From: Catellatospora methionotrophica | Lineage (GTDB): Bacteria > Actinomycetota > Actinomycetes > Mycobacteriales > Micromonosporaceae | NCBI RefSeq assembly: GCF_011297335.1 | Contig: NZ_JAAOTJ010000018.1 | Location: 62,001-126,000 of the forward strand | DNA length: 64,000 bases | Direction of reading: 5' to 3' | In this document: positions 33,801-42,228 of the stretch, one piece after another | Layout of the letters: every line of letters starts with the position of its first letter | How positions within the stretch are numbered: position 1 is the stretch's first letter | Made by a program: the position numbers and the translations under genes | The notes under the pieces: model-generated | The model's input: the letters and a program-made list of their open reading frames with translations, nothing else | Told to the model about the DNA's origin: nothing | Database searches by the model: none

Positions 33801-33866
33801 AAGATCTGTTTTTGTGGACGCCAGGTGCCCCCATAGGGGCATCCAGCGTCCCCAAAAACAGATCTT
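33801..33866. repeat. 66-bp near-perfect palindrome
   Basis: Left arm 33801-33831 and right arm 33836-33866 are complementary at 27 of 31 positions with only a 4-base centre. The outer 14 bases (AAGATCTGTTTTTG) pair perfectly and include T and A runs that stand out in this genome. It lies 90 bases after the membrane-protein stop and 180 before the DUF1800 gene; no gene is seen in 33711-34047. It is probably a small dispersed palindromic element or a bidirectional terminator. Confidence 0.75.
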
Positions 33867-34047
33867 GCGCATTGCCCGGACGGCAGCGACGGAGCATATT
33901 GGATAAAGCGGACACGAGGAGCGTGAGTCAGGTGTAGGGCGCGGGCGGTCCGACCGGTCCGTGGCCGGGTGGTCACTGCTCGTAGCCTTACCTTGCCCGT
34001 ACACGCAGCGTGCGTGGATCGGATCAAGGCCTGCCTAGGATCGGGGC

Positions 34048-35364
34048 ATGGCGGAACGTGAGAAGGTCGCGCACCTGCTGCGGAGGGCAACGTTCGGGCC
34101 CACCGCCGACGAGGTGGACCAAGCCGAACGGGCCGGATACCAGGCGACTGTCGAGCAACTGCTCACACCGGTCGGCGTCGACCGGGGCGCGGCCCGCACC
34201 GCGGCCCCGAAGTTCGGCGCCGACCCCTACACCGACCTGCCCAAGAAGCCGACCCGCGAGCAGCGGCAGAAGGCTCAGCAGGCGCGCAAGGAGCAGGTGC
34301 AGCAGCTCACGCACTGGTGGGTGGACCGCATGGTCGCCGCTGATCACCAGTTCACCGAGAAGCTGGTCTTCTTCTGGCACGGCCACTGGGCGACCAGCGT
34401 GCAGAAGGTCAAGTCGGCCGCGCTGATGGCGGCCCAGCAGGACACCTTCCGGCGCGACGGCCGGGGTGACTTCGGGGTGCTGGTGCGGGCGATGCTGCGC
34501 GACGGCGCGCTGATCCACTGGCTGGACGGGCAGCGCAACACCCGTAAGGCCCCGAACGAGAACCTGGCCCGCGAGCTGATGGAGCTGTTCACGCTCGGCA
34601 TCGGCGCGTACACCGAAGCCGATGTGAAGGGCGCGGCCCGCGCGCTGACCGGCTGGACCGTGGACCGGGTCGACGGCACTGCCACGTTTCAGCAGGCCCG
34701 GCATGACAACGGCGCGAAGACCGTGCTCGGGCGCACCGGCCCGCTGGACGCAGACTCGCTCGCCGAGGTGATCCTGGCGCAGCCCGCCGCGAAGACGTTC
34801 CTGCCGGAGCGGCTGTGGTTCCGGTTCGCCTCCGGCGAGCCGATGCCGAAGGAGGCACGCGACCGGCTGTCGGCGGCCTTCGCCGGGCACGACGTGACCG
34901 CGCTGGTCCGGGCGATGCTGCTGGACGACCAGTTCGCGACCACCGGCGGGCAGCTGGTCAAGCAGCCGGTGGAGTGGCTGGTCGGCGCGGTGCGCCAGCT
35001 CGGCGCGGCGGGCAGCGCTGACGACAAGCAGCGCAAGCAGCTCTACCAGGGCCTGACCCGGCTCGACCAGGTGCCGTTCAAGCCGCCGAGCGTCGGCGGC
35101 TGGCCATCGGGCACAGCCTGGCTCAACACGTTCGCGACGCAGACGCGGGTGCAGCTGGCGCAGGCCCTGTCGGCCGCGGCGAGCCCGGCGTTCCTGGAGC
35201 GGCTGTCGGCCGCCCCGGTCAAGGGCCGCCCGGAGGCGCTGGCCCGGCTGCTGGTCGTGGACGCGTGGACGGACCGGACCCGGGCGGTGCTGGACGCCGC
35301 GGCCAAGGACGCCAAGAAGCTGACCGTGCTGGGGCTGATCAGCCCCGAGTACGCGGTGCACTGA
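34048..35364 (+). CDS. DUF1800-family protein
   Basis: 438 residues matching DUF1800: the opening HLLRRATFGPTADEVDQAER, the WWVDRMVAADHQFTEKLVFFWHGHWATS block, NENLARELMELFTLG, and the helix LTGWTVDR. These proteins are almost always paired with a DUF1501 protein, as here 15 bases downstream. The pair is thought to be exported and surface-linked, but this DUF1800 protein shows no signal peptide. Biochemical role unknown. Confidence 0.92.
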   Translation: MAEREKVAHLLRRATFGPTADEVDQAERAGYQATVEQLLTPVGVDRGAARTAAPKFGADPYTDLPKKPTREQRQKAQQARKEQVQQLTHWWVDRMVAADHQFTEKLVFFWHGHWATSVQKVKSAALMAAQQDTFRRDGRGDFGVLVRAMLRDGALIHWLDGQRNTRKAPNENLARELMELFTLGIGAYTEADVKGAARALTGWTVDRVDGTATFQQARHDNGAKTVLGRTGPLDADSLAEVILAQPAAKTFLPERLWFRFASGEPMPKEARDRLSAAFAGHDVTALVRAMLLDDQFATTGGQLVKQPVEWLVGAVRQLGAAGSADDKQRKQLYQGLTRLDQVPFKPPSVGGWPSGTAWLNTFATQTRVQLAQALSAAASPAFLERLSAAPVKGRPEALARLLVVDAWTDRTRAVLDAAAKDAKKLTVLGLISPEYAVH

Positions 35365-35379
35365 GAAGGAGGACGCGCG

Positions 35380-36612
35380 ATGGACACCACGACCCGGCGG
35401 AAGTTCCTGATCGCCAGCGGCGTCGTCGGCGGCGCGGCCCTGGCCGCGGGCGCGACGACGCTGGCCCTGACCGACATCCTCGACACCGCGGGCGACCGCC
35501 CCGAGGGTGCGAAGACCCTCGTCGTCATCACGCTGTACGGCGGCAACGACGGCCTGAACACCGTCATCCCGTACGCCGACACCGCCTACCAGGACGCCCG
35601 CCCCGAGCTGGCCTACGACGGCGGCGAGGTGCTCAAGCTCGACGACGCCACCGGCCTGAACCCGGCACTGAAGGGCCTGCACGAGCTGTTCGGCAACAAG
35701 AAGCTCGCCGTCGTACGCGGCGTCGGCTACCCCAAGCCCGACCGCAGCCACTTCCGCTCGATGGACATCTGGCAGACCGCCAACCCGGACCGGCCCGGCA
35801 ACACGGGCTGGATCGGCCGCTGGCTCGACGGCGTGGGCGGCGACCCGCGGCTGGCCGTGTCGTTCGAGAAGGTGCTCCCGCCGCTGCTGGCAGGGCAGAA
35901 GAGCGCCGGTGCGGTGATCGGCGCGGCGGACGTGAAGCTGCCCAAGGCGGTCACCGCCGAGGCCCTGGCCGGATTCGCCGCGCCGTCGGCCGGGGAACCG
36001 CCGCTGCAGGCGCGCGCCGCGGCCTGCTTCGGTGACCTGGCCCGGGTGCGCGAGATGTCGCAGCAGGTCAAGGACGCCGACACCGACGCCGACGACGGTG
36101 ACGACGAGAAGGTCCCGGCGACCGGCACCGGCGGCCTCGCCGGGCTGCAGGCGCAGCTGGACCTGGTCGCACAGTGCATCGAGGCCGGGGTGGCGACGCG
36201 GACGTTCTCGGTGTCGCTGGGCGGCTTCGACACCCACGCCGACGAGCGCAACCTGCAGGAGCAGCTGCTGTCCTACCTGGACAAGGGCGTGACCGCGTTC
36301 TACAAGCGGATCACGGCCCATCCGGCGGGCAAGGACGTGGTGGTGCTGGTCTACTCCGAGTTCGGGCGGCGGGTGAAGGCCAACGCCTCCGACGGCACCG
36401 ACCACGGCACCGCGTCCAACGTGTTCGTGCTGGGCGAGTCGATCCCCGGTGGACTGTACGGCGAGCAGCCCAGCCTCACCGACCTAGACGACGGGGACCT
36501 GAAGTTCACCGTCGACTTCCGCGACGTGTACGCCAGCGCCCTGGACCGGGTCCTGCAGGCCGACCCGGGCGCGGCGCTGGACGGCTGGAAGGGCCGCCTG
36601 TCCTGGTGGTGA
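35380..36612 (+). CDS. DUF1501-family protein with Tat-type signal
   Basis: 410 residues. The N-terminus MDTTTRRKFLIASGVVGGAA has a twin-arginine motif (RRKFL) and a hydrophobic core. The mature part is DUF1501, a sulfatase/alkaline-phosphatase-like fold: TLVVITLYGGNDGLNTVIPY, GVGYPKPDRSHFRSMDIWQT, GGFDTHADERNLQEQLL, and VLVYSEFGRRVKANASDGTDHG. AAGGAGG precedes the ATG. It is in an operon with DUF1800. Substrate unknown. Confidence 0.92.
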   Translation: MDTTTRRKFLIASGVVGGAALAAGATTLALTDILDTAGDRPEGAKTLVVITLYGGNDGLNTVIPYADTAYQDARPELAYDGGEVLKLDDATGLNPALKGLHELFGNKKLAVVRGVGYPKPDRSHFRSMDIWQTANPDRPGNTGWIGRWLDGVGGDPRLAVSFEKVLPPLLAGQKSAGAVIGAADVKLPKAVTAEALAGFAAPSAGEPPLQARAAACFGDLARVREMSQQVKDADTDADDGDDEKVPATGTGGLAGLQAQLDLVAQCIEAGVATRTFSVSLGGFDTHADERNLQEQLLSYLDKGVTAFYKRITAHPAGKDVVVLVYSEFGRRVKANASDGTDHGTASNVFVLGESIPGGLYGEQPSLTDLDDGDLKFTVDFRDVYASALDRVLQADPGAALDGWKGRLSWW

Positions 36613-36669
36613 CCGGCGGACGGGAAGCGGGGATGGTGCGCACGGCGGCGATGGCTTAGCTTCATCCGC

Positions 36670-37344
36670 ATGTATCGAAAGATCGCCGCCGTTCTCGCCG
36701 CGGTGGCCCTGGCCGTGCTGCTGCCCTCCCCCGCGCAGGCGCACGGCCAGCTGGCCTTCTCCGACCCCGTCGACCGCAGCACGCTGACCGAGCCCCGCGA
36801 GAGCGTGCGGCTGGTGTTCACCGAGAAGGCCAACACGGCCGCGTACTTCACGGTGAAGGCCCCCGACGGCACCCGCGTGGACCACGGCTGGTCCGGCGGG
36901 GAGCCCAAGCCCCTGGCCAGCCCGGTGCAGGAGCTGACGCTGCGCGACGGCAACTGGGAGCCGCAGCTGTACAAGATCGGCTTCCCCACGGTCATCCCGG
37001 TGTCGCACTGGCCGCAGACCGGCGTCTACACCATCACCTACCAGTCGGTGGCCTCCGACGGCGACAAGGTCAGCGGCGAGGTCCGCTTCGACTACCAGGG
37101 GAAGATCACTGCTGCGCCCGCCGGGTGGCAGCCGCCGACCAACCAGCCCGACCCGATACTGCTCGGCCAGACCACCGCACCGCAGCAGCCCGCCGGCTCG
37201 GGCGGCGCGACCTCCGGAGCCGTCGCCGGCCCGGCCGCACCGGACTCGCCGACCTGGCCTTACTGGGCGCTCGCCGGGCTGGTGGCGGCGGTGGTCCTCG
37301 GCGGCGTACTGGTGCACCGGCGCGGCGCCCCGCGGCGGCGCTGA
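36670..37344 (+). CDS. CopC-domain copper-resistance-like protein, membrane anchored
   Basis: 224 residues: signal peptide 1-24 (ending AQA, so the mature N-terminus is His25, the CopC copper ligand), a CopC beta-barrel (25-145: HGQLAFSDPVDRSTLTEPRE, VRLVFTEKANTAAYFTVKAP), a Pro/Gly/Ala linker, and a C-terminal transmembrane helix with a Arg-rich tail (GAPRRR). In CopC the later ligand motif is DGHxVxG; here it is DGDKVSG, so the histidine is missing. There is no CopD neighbour. Copper binding is therefore uncertain. Confidence 0.85.
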   Translation: MYRKIAAVLAAVALAVLLPSPAQAHGQLAFSDPVDRSTLTEPRESVRLVFTEKANTAAYFTVKAPDGTRVDHGWSGGEPKPLASPVQELTLRDGNWEPQLYKIGFPTVIPVSHWPQTGVYTITYQSVASDGDKVSGEVRFDYQGKITAAPAGWQPPTNQPDPILLGQTTAPQQPAGSGGATSGAVAGPAAPDSPTWPYWALAGLVAAVVLGGVLVHRRGAPRRR

Positions 37345-37379
37345 CCGGTCGCGGGCACCGCATCAGGCGACTGAGCGCA

Positions 37380-37410
37380 GCCCGCGTCGCACGCGTTGTG
37401 CGACGCGGGC
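37380..37410 (+). terminator. Terminator after CopC
   Basis: GCCCGCGTCGCAC (37380-37392), loop GCGTT, and the exact complement (37398-37410), 13 perfect pairs, 36 bases after the CopC stop. Confidence 0.8.
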
Positions 37411-37475
37411 CGTCCGGCATCCGTGAATCTCGTTCGCAGGCGCACCCGCGGGGGCGCGGCGAAGGGGGAACGAAG

Positions 37476-38183
37476 ATGACCCGGATCGTCGAGAAGATGC
37501 AGGGTTCGGCCGGCGAACGCCGCCTGCAGCAGGCACACGGCACGGCCGCGCGGGCGCAGCGCTTCTACGACCAGCAGCAGCTGGACCACCTCAACGAGCG
37601 CATGGCCGCGTTCGTACGGCGGCAGGAGATGATGTTCGTCGCGACCTCCGACGCCGCCGGGGAGTGCGACAACACGTTCCGGGCCGGGCCCGCGGGGTTC
37701 GTGCACGTACTCGACGCCACTCACCTGACCTGGCCGGAGTATCGCGGCAACGGGGTGATGGCGAGTCTGGGCAACATCACCGAGAACGGCCACGTGGGGC
37801 TGCTGTTCGTCGATTTCGTCGACGACGCGATCGGGCTGCACGTCAACGGGCGCGCCCGCGTGGTGGAGGACGACCTGGCCCGCGCGGCGTACCCGGATCT
37901 GCCGGTCGACCCGGTTCCCGGGCGGCGGGCCGAGCGCTGGGTGCTGGTCGAGGTGCAGGAGGCCTACATCCACTGTGCCAAGCACATCCCCCGGATGGCG
38001 AAGGCACCGCGCAAGCGCGAGTGGGGCACCGACGACGTGCGGCGCAAGGGCGGCGACTTCTTCGGCGCGGCCGCCGACACCGCCGCCCGCGCGGCCCTGC
38101 CCGCCGACGCCGTACAGCCTCCGCTGCTGCGGCGCTGGCTGCGGCGGCTGTCCCCGCGCCGCCGGGTCACCCCGGTGGCGTGA
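37476..38183 (+). CDS. Pyridoxamine 5'-phosphate oxidase-family flavoprotein
   Basis: 235 residues. The FMN-binding split barrel spans 45-165: RQEMMFVATSDAAGECDNTFRAGPAGFVHVLDATHLTWPEYRGNG, then VGLLFVDFVDDAIGLHVNGRARVVE, then WVLVEVQEAYIHCAKHIPRM, which is characteristic of the family's 'pyridoxamine oxidase-like' general stress or FMN reductases rather than PdxH. The C-terminus is basic. GAAGGGGGAA precedes the ATG. Its 3-prime end overlaps the convergent response regulator by 17 bases. Confidence 0.85.
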   Translation: MTRIVEKMQGSAGERRLQQAHGTAARAQRFYDQQQLDHLNERMAAFVRRQEMMFVATSDAAGECDNTFRAGPAGFVHVLDATHLTWPEYRGNGVMASLGNITENGHVGLLFVDFVDDAIGLHVNGRARVVEDDLARAAYPDLPVDPVPGRRAERWVLVEVQEAYIHCAKHIPRMAKAPRKREWGTDDVRRKGGDFFGAAADTAARAALPADAVQPPLLRRWLRRLSPRRRVTPVA

Positions 38184-38823
38184 CCAGGCCCAGCTCGTAC
38201 GCGGTGATGACGAGCTGGACGCGGTCCCGGGCGGCCAGCTTGGTGAGCAGCCGTGCGACATGCGACTTCGCGGTGGCCGGGGAGATGAACAGCTCCTGGG
38301 CGATCTCACCGTTGGACAGCCCGCGCCCGATCAGGGTCAGCACCTCCCGTTCCCGGTCGGTGATCGGAGGATCGGGGCGTGGCGTACGCGCCGTGACCGG
38401 CCCGGCGGCGAAGTCGGCGATCAGGCGGCGGGTGACGCTCGGCGCGATCAGCGCGTCCCCGGCCGCGACGACCCGGATCGCGGCCAGGATGTCGTCCAGT
38501 GCCATGTCCTTGACCAGGAATCCGCTGGCCCCGGCCCGCAGCGCGCCGTAGACGTGCGCGTCCTCGTCGAACGTGGTCAGCATGAGCACCCGGGCCGGGC
38601 CGCCCGCGCCGGTGATCTGCCGGGTCGCCTCGATACCGTCCATGCCCGGCATCCGGATGTCCATGACGACGACGTCGGGCCGCACGTCGGCGGTCAGCCG
38701 GACCGCGTCGGCTCCGGTGCCCGCCTCCGCGACCACGGCCAGGTCGGGCGTCTCGTTGATCAGCACCCGTAGCCCGGACCTGACCAGCGGCTGGTCGTCG
38801 GCGAGCAGCACCCGCACCGTCAT
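38167..38823 (-). CDS. NarL/LuxR-type response regulator
   Basis: 218 residues: receiver domain 1-120 with the phospho-acceptor in VVMDIRMPGMDG and Lys in GFLVKDMAL; LuxR-type HTH 148-210 (LTLIGRGLSNGEIAQELFIS, ATAKSHVARLLTKL). Its ATG overlaps the histidine kinase stop by one base (TGATG). The target is probably the divergent ABC exporter at 40149. Confidence 0.94.
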   Translation of the reverse strand: MTVRVLLADDQPLVRSGLRVLINETPDLAVVAEAGTGADAVRLTADVRPDVVVMDIRMPGMDGIEATRQITGAGGPARVLMLTTFDEDAHVYGALRAGASGFLVKDMALDDILAAIRVVAAGDALIAPSVTRRLIADFAAGPVTARTPRPDPPITDREREVLTLIGRGLSNGEIAQELFISPATAKSHVARLLTKLAARDRVQLVITAYELGLVTPPG

Positions 38824-40016
38824 CACGCGGCCACCGTCGCGGCCACGTGCTCGGGCACGGGCAGGCGTGCGCTGACCAGCCAGCCGCCCTCGGGCCGGGG
38901 TCCGGCGGTGAGCTGCCCGCCGAGCAGGGCCACGCGTTCGCGCATACCCGTGATGCCGTAGCCGGTGCCGGGCCGGGCACCGCCCCGCCCGTCGTCGGCG
39001 ACCTCCAGCAGCAGTTCGGCGTCGCGGTATTCGACGGTCACCGCGCAGCGTGGCGTTGCCGCGTGGCGGACCACGTTGGTGACGGCCTCCTGCACCACCC
39101 GGTACGCGGACAGTTCGATGTCGCCGGGCAGCGGCCGCCGGTCGCCACGCCAGTCGACGGTGACCCGCACCCCTGCGCCGGCCGTGGTGGCGGCGAGCCG
39201 GTCCAGGTCGGCGAGCACCGGCGCGGGGGCGGCCGGGGCGATCCCGGTGTCCTGGCGCAGCCCGACCAGCACCCGCCGCAGCCCGGCCAGGGTCTCGCGG
39301 CTGGTGTCCTCGATGGCCTGCAGCGCGTTGCGGGCCTCGGCTGGCTGGGTGTCGATGACGCGGCGGCCCATGCCCGCCTGGATGGCGATGACGCCGATGC
39401 TGTGCGCGACCATGTCGTGCAGCTCGCGCGCGATCCGCAGGCGTTCCTCGGTGGCGGCCTGGCTGGCGGCCTGTACTCCGATGGCCTGGGCGTGACGGCG
39501 GCGGGCCCGCACGGAGTTGCCGACGGTCCAGGTCAGCGCCATGGCCAGGGTGGGTACCTCGAACTCGAAAACGGGCACGCTCGTGCCGTTGCCGTAGCCC
39601 ATGGCGACCTGGCCGAGCAGCGCGACGAAAGCCACGGCCGAGGAGACGGGCCGCGATCGGCTCGCCGTGATGACGGCCACGGCGAGGTCGACGGCGATGA
39701 TCTGCAGGTAGCGCATGTCGGTGAGGTAGGCGACCTCCTCGGTGTTGATCGCGACGGTCGCGGCGGCCGAGCCGACCAGCAGCAGGCCCAGTGCGACGAA
39801 CGGCCAACGGCGCAGCAGCGCGAACGGGAGCGCCAGCGCCAGGGCGGGCAGCAGGTGACGCATCGACAGCCACGGCACCAGGTCGAAGCTGCCGCCGCCC
39901 GCGCCGTCGGAGATCACGACGTACAGCAGCAACGGCGAGGCCAGCGCACCGGTCCACGCCAGCACGGCGCGCAGTTGCGCCGCGACGGTCCGGCGGCCAG
40001 GGGTGATGGGGTCCAC
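38823..40016 (-). CDS. NarL-family sensor histidine kinase
   Basis: 397 residues: four to five transmembrane helices in 1-160, then the HisKA_3 dimerisation helix with the phospho-His in IARELHDMVAHSIGV, and an HATPase domain with VVQEAVTNVVRHA, ADDGRGG and GYGITGMRERVALLGG. It lacks an extracytoplasmic domain, so it senses through the membrane. Coupled to the response regulator; divergent from an ABC exporter across a 132-base gap (40017-40148). Confidence 0.93.
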   Translation of the reverse strand: MDPITPGRRTVAAQLRAVLAWTGALASPLLLYVVISDGAGGGSFDLVPWLSMRHLLPALALALPFALLRRWPFVALGLLLVGSAAATVAINTEEVAYLTDMRYLQIIAVDLAVAVITASRSRPVSSAVAFVALLGQVAMGYGNGTSVPVFEFEVPTLAMALTWTVGNSVRARRRHAQAIGVQAASQAATEERLRIARELHDMVAHSIGVIAIQAGMGRRVIDTQPAEARNALQAIEDTSRETLAGLRRVLVGLRQDTGIAPAAPAPVLADLDRLAATTAGAGVRVTVDWRGDRRPLPGDIELSAYRVVQEAVTNVVRHAATPRCAVTVEYRDAELLLEVADDGRGGARPGTGYGITGMRERVALLGGQLTAGPRPEGGWLVSARLPVPEHVAATVAA

Positions 40017-40148
40017 CCGGTGAGAGTAGCCAGGTCAGCGCGGTGCGGGCATCGGCCCGTGGGCGTACGCCCGGAGGATGCACGCCGTCCCCTGACTGCC
40101 GTCCGTGGCCCGATGCCCGCCGCCGCCCGCCCCGGCAGGATCGATCCC

Positions 40149-41054
40149 ATGATCGAAGTCATCGGCCTGACCAAGCGCTACGGCGGCAAGACCGCCGTCG
40201 ACGACCTGTCCTTCACGGTGCGGCCCGGGCACGTCACCGGCTTCCTCGGCCCGAACGGCGCGGGCAAGACCACCACCCTGCGGGTGATCCTCGGCCTGGA
40301 CGCGCCCACCGCCGGGGCCGTCACCGTCGACGGGGTCCCGTTCCGCACCCACCGCCGTGGCCTGCACCACGTCGGCGCGCTGCTCGACGCCCAGCAGGTG
40401 CACGGCGGGCGCAGTGCGCAAGCCCACCTGGCCGCGCTGGCCCGCAGCAACGGCATCGGGCGGCGGCGCGTCGGCGAGGTGCTGGCCGAGGTCGGGCTGG
40501 CCGATGCGGGACACCGCCGGATCGGCGGCTTCTCCCTCGGCATGAAGCAGCGGCTCGGCATCGCCGCCGCGCTGCTCGGCGACCCGCCGGTGCTCATGTT
40601 CGACGAGCCGATCAACGGTATGGACCCCGAGGGCGTGCGCTGGGTACGGCACCTGTTCCGGAGCCTGGCCGCGCAGGGCCGCACCGTGTTCCTGTCCAGC
40701 CATCTGATGACGGAGATGGAGCACACCGCAGACCACCTGGTCGTCATCGGCCAGGGCCGGCTCATCGCCGCCGAGCCGCTGCGCGCTTTCGCCGACCGGG
40801 GCACCCGCCAGCGGGTCACCGTACGCACCCCGCAGCCCGCGGTGCTCGCCGCCGCGCTGACCGCCGCCGGGGCGAGCGTCGACACCGCACCCGACCACCT
40901 GGCCGTACGCGGCCTGTCCGCCGAGCAGATCGGCGCGCTCGCCTTCGCCAACGCGGTCGAGCTGCACGAACTGGCCACCCACACCACCAGCCTGGAGGAA
41001 GCATTCATGGAGATCACCGCCGGTCACGCCGACCACCTGGCCGGGTCGCGATGA
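40149..41054 (+). CDS. ABC transporter ATP-binding protein
   Basis: 301 residues: Walker A GPNGAGKTT, signature FSLGMKQRLG, Walker B PVLMFDEPINGMDPEG, H-loop FLSSHLMTEME. FLGPNGAGK and INGMDPEG place it with the bacitracin/lantibiotic-type export ATPases. The permease gene overlaps by ATGA. A divergent sensor kinase and regulator suggest that expression responds to a cell-envelope signal. Confidence 0.93.
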   Translation: MIEVIGLTKRYGGKTAVDDLSFTVRPGHVTGFLGPNGAGKTTTLRVILGLDAPTAGAVTVDGVPFRTHRRGLHHVGALLDAQQVHGGRSAQAHLAALARSNGIGRRRVGEVLAEVGLADAGHRRIGGFSLGMKQRLGIAAALLGDPPVLMFDEPINGMDPEGVRWVRHLFRSLAAQGRTVFLSSHLMTEMEHTADHLVVIGQGRLIAAEPLRAFADRGTRQRVTVRTPQPAVLAAALTAAGASVDTAPDHLAVRGLSAEQIGALAFANAVELHELATHTTSLEEAFMEITAGHADHLAGSR

Positions 41055-41902
41055 CCACGTCCACGCTCACCGCCGCCGCCCCGCGCACCCGCGCGGCCGC
41101 GCCACCGGCCCGGTTCACCGACCTGGTCGCCGCCGAGTGGATCAAACTGTGGTCGCTGCGGTCCACCCCCTGGACGCTGGGCCTGGCCACCCTGTTCGTC
41201 ATCGGCACGGCAGCGCTGGCCGCCAAGGCCGACTACGACAACTTCCCCTTCTACGACGCCGAGGTCCAGCGCGAACACATGTTCTCCCTCGGCGACGCGT
41301 TCCCGCAGGAGGGCTACCTGACCCTGATGCTGGTCGCGGCGAGCCTCGGCGCGCTGAGCATGGTCTCGGAGTACGGCAGCGGACTGATCCGCACCACCAC
41401 GGCCGCGGTGCCCGCGCGCGGCGCGCTCGTGCTCGCCAAGGCGGTCGTGACGGCCGCGGTCTGGACCGCCACCGGCGCACTCATCGCCGTCGGCTCGTTC
41501 ACGGTGTCGCAGGCCATCCTCTCCGGACGCGACGCCGCGGTGTCCATCACGGACCCGGCGTCGCTGCGCGCCGTCGCCGCCTCCGCCCTGCTCGCCCCCG
41601 TCTGCGCCCTGATCGGCCTCGGGCTCGGCGTGCTCATCCGCCACACCGCCGCCACGCTGGTCACCGCCACGTTCCTGCTGCTGATCCTGCCGAGCATGTT
41701 CTCCGCCGACAAACGCTGGTCGGCCGAGCTCAGCCACCTGATGCCCGGCATCGCATGGGGCCGCCTGGTCACCGACTGGATGCCCCCGCCCCACCCCGGC
41801 TACTACCCCGCCGCCATCCCCCAGTCCTGGCTCGTCCTGGCCCTCTGGCCCGTCCTGCTCCTGCTCCCCGCCCTCCTGCTCGCCCACCGCCGCGACGTCT
41901 GA
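41051..41902 (+). CDS. ABC-2 type permease
   Basis: 283 residues with six transmembrane helices (AAEWIKLWSLRSTPWTLGL as the amphipathic entry, then TLMLVAASLGALSMVSEYGSG and APVCALIGLGLGVLIRH). 'SEYGSGLIRTTTAAVPAR' is the family signature of bacitracin-type permeases. It overlaps the ATPase gene. Ends at the strong hairpin 41903-41949. Confidence 0.9.
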   Translation: MTTSTLTAAAPRTRAAAPPARFTDLVAAEWIKLWSLRSTPWTLGLATLFVIGTAALAAKADYDNFPFYDAEVQREHMFSLGDAFPQEGYLTLMLVAASLGALSMVSEYGSGLIRTTTAAVPARGALVLAKAVVTAAVWTATGALIAVGSFTVSQAILSGRDAAVSITDPASLRAVAASALLAPVCALIGLGLGVLIRHTAATLVTATFLLLILPSMFSADKRWSAELSHLMPGIAWGRLVTDWMPPPHPGYYPAAIPQSWLVLALWPVLLLLPALLLAHRRDV

Positions 41903-41949
41903 AGGAAGGGCACCTTCTTATCGCATGCGTCGTAGAAGGTGCCCTTCCT
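41903..41949 (+). terminator. 16-bp perfect hairpin directly after the permease stop
   Basis: AGGAAGGGCACCTTCT (41903-41918) and its exact complement (41934-41949), with a 15-base loop holding CGCATGCG. The arm begins right after the stop codon. AGGAAGGG...CCTTCCT elements of this kind are abundant in Micromonosporaceae as I recall, so it may be a dispersed terminator-like repeat. I see no gene in 41950-42228. Confidence 0.75.
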
Positions 41950-42228
41950 CACGTTTACCGGCAGTTGATCAGGGCATCGAGCCGGAGCCTGGCGCGGCCG
42001 GGCGCGCCGAGCCGGGACGTGACGGCCTTGCGCTGTCGGGATGTACGCACAAAGACGCAGGTGCAGGCCGCGCGTCCCACGCGTCGGCGGAGCGGGTGAC
42101 GCACCTTCCCCGCCAGCGGCGGGGCGACTACCATCGGCGCTGTTCTCGACGGTGCAGGCTGCGCGGGAACGTCGACCCGGGCCGACGGGAGTCGCGGCGA
42201 CCGAACACTGGGGTGAGGAGATCCTGCG

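Noticed and set aside
34024-36405. 793-codon open frame on the minus strand
   Set aside because: It is antisense to the DUF1800 and DUF1501 genes, whose sequences carry clear family motifs. Long empty antisense frames are normal at this GC content.
38824-40083. N-terminal extension of the response regulator frame
   Set aside because: This part is a frame shadow of the histidine kinase gene; the regulator starts at 38823 with a TGATG overlap.
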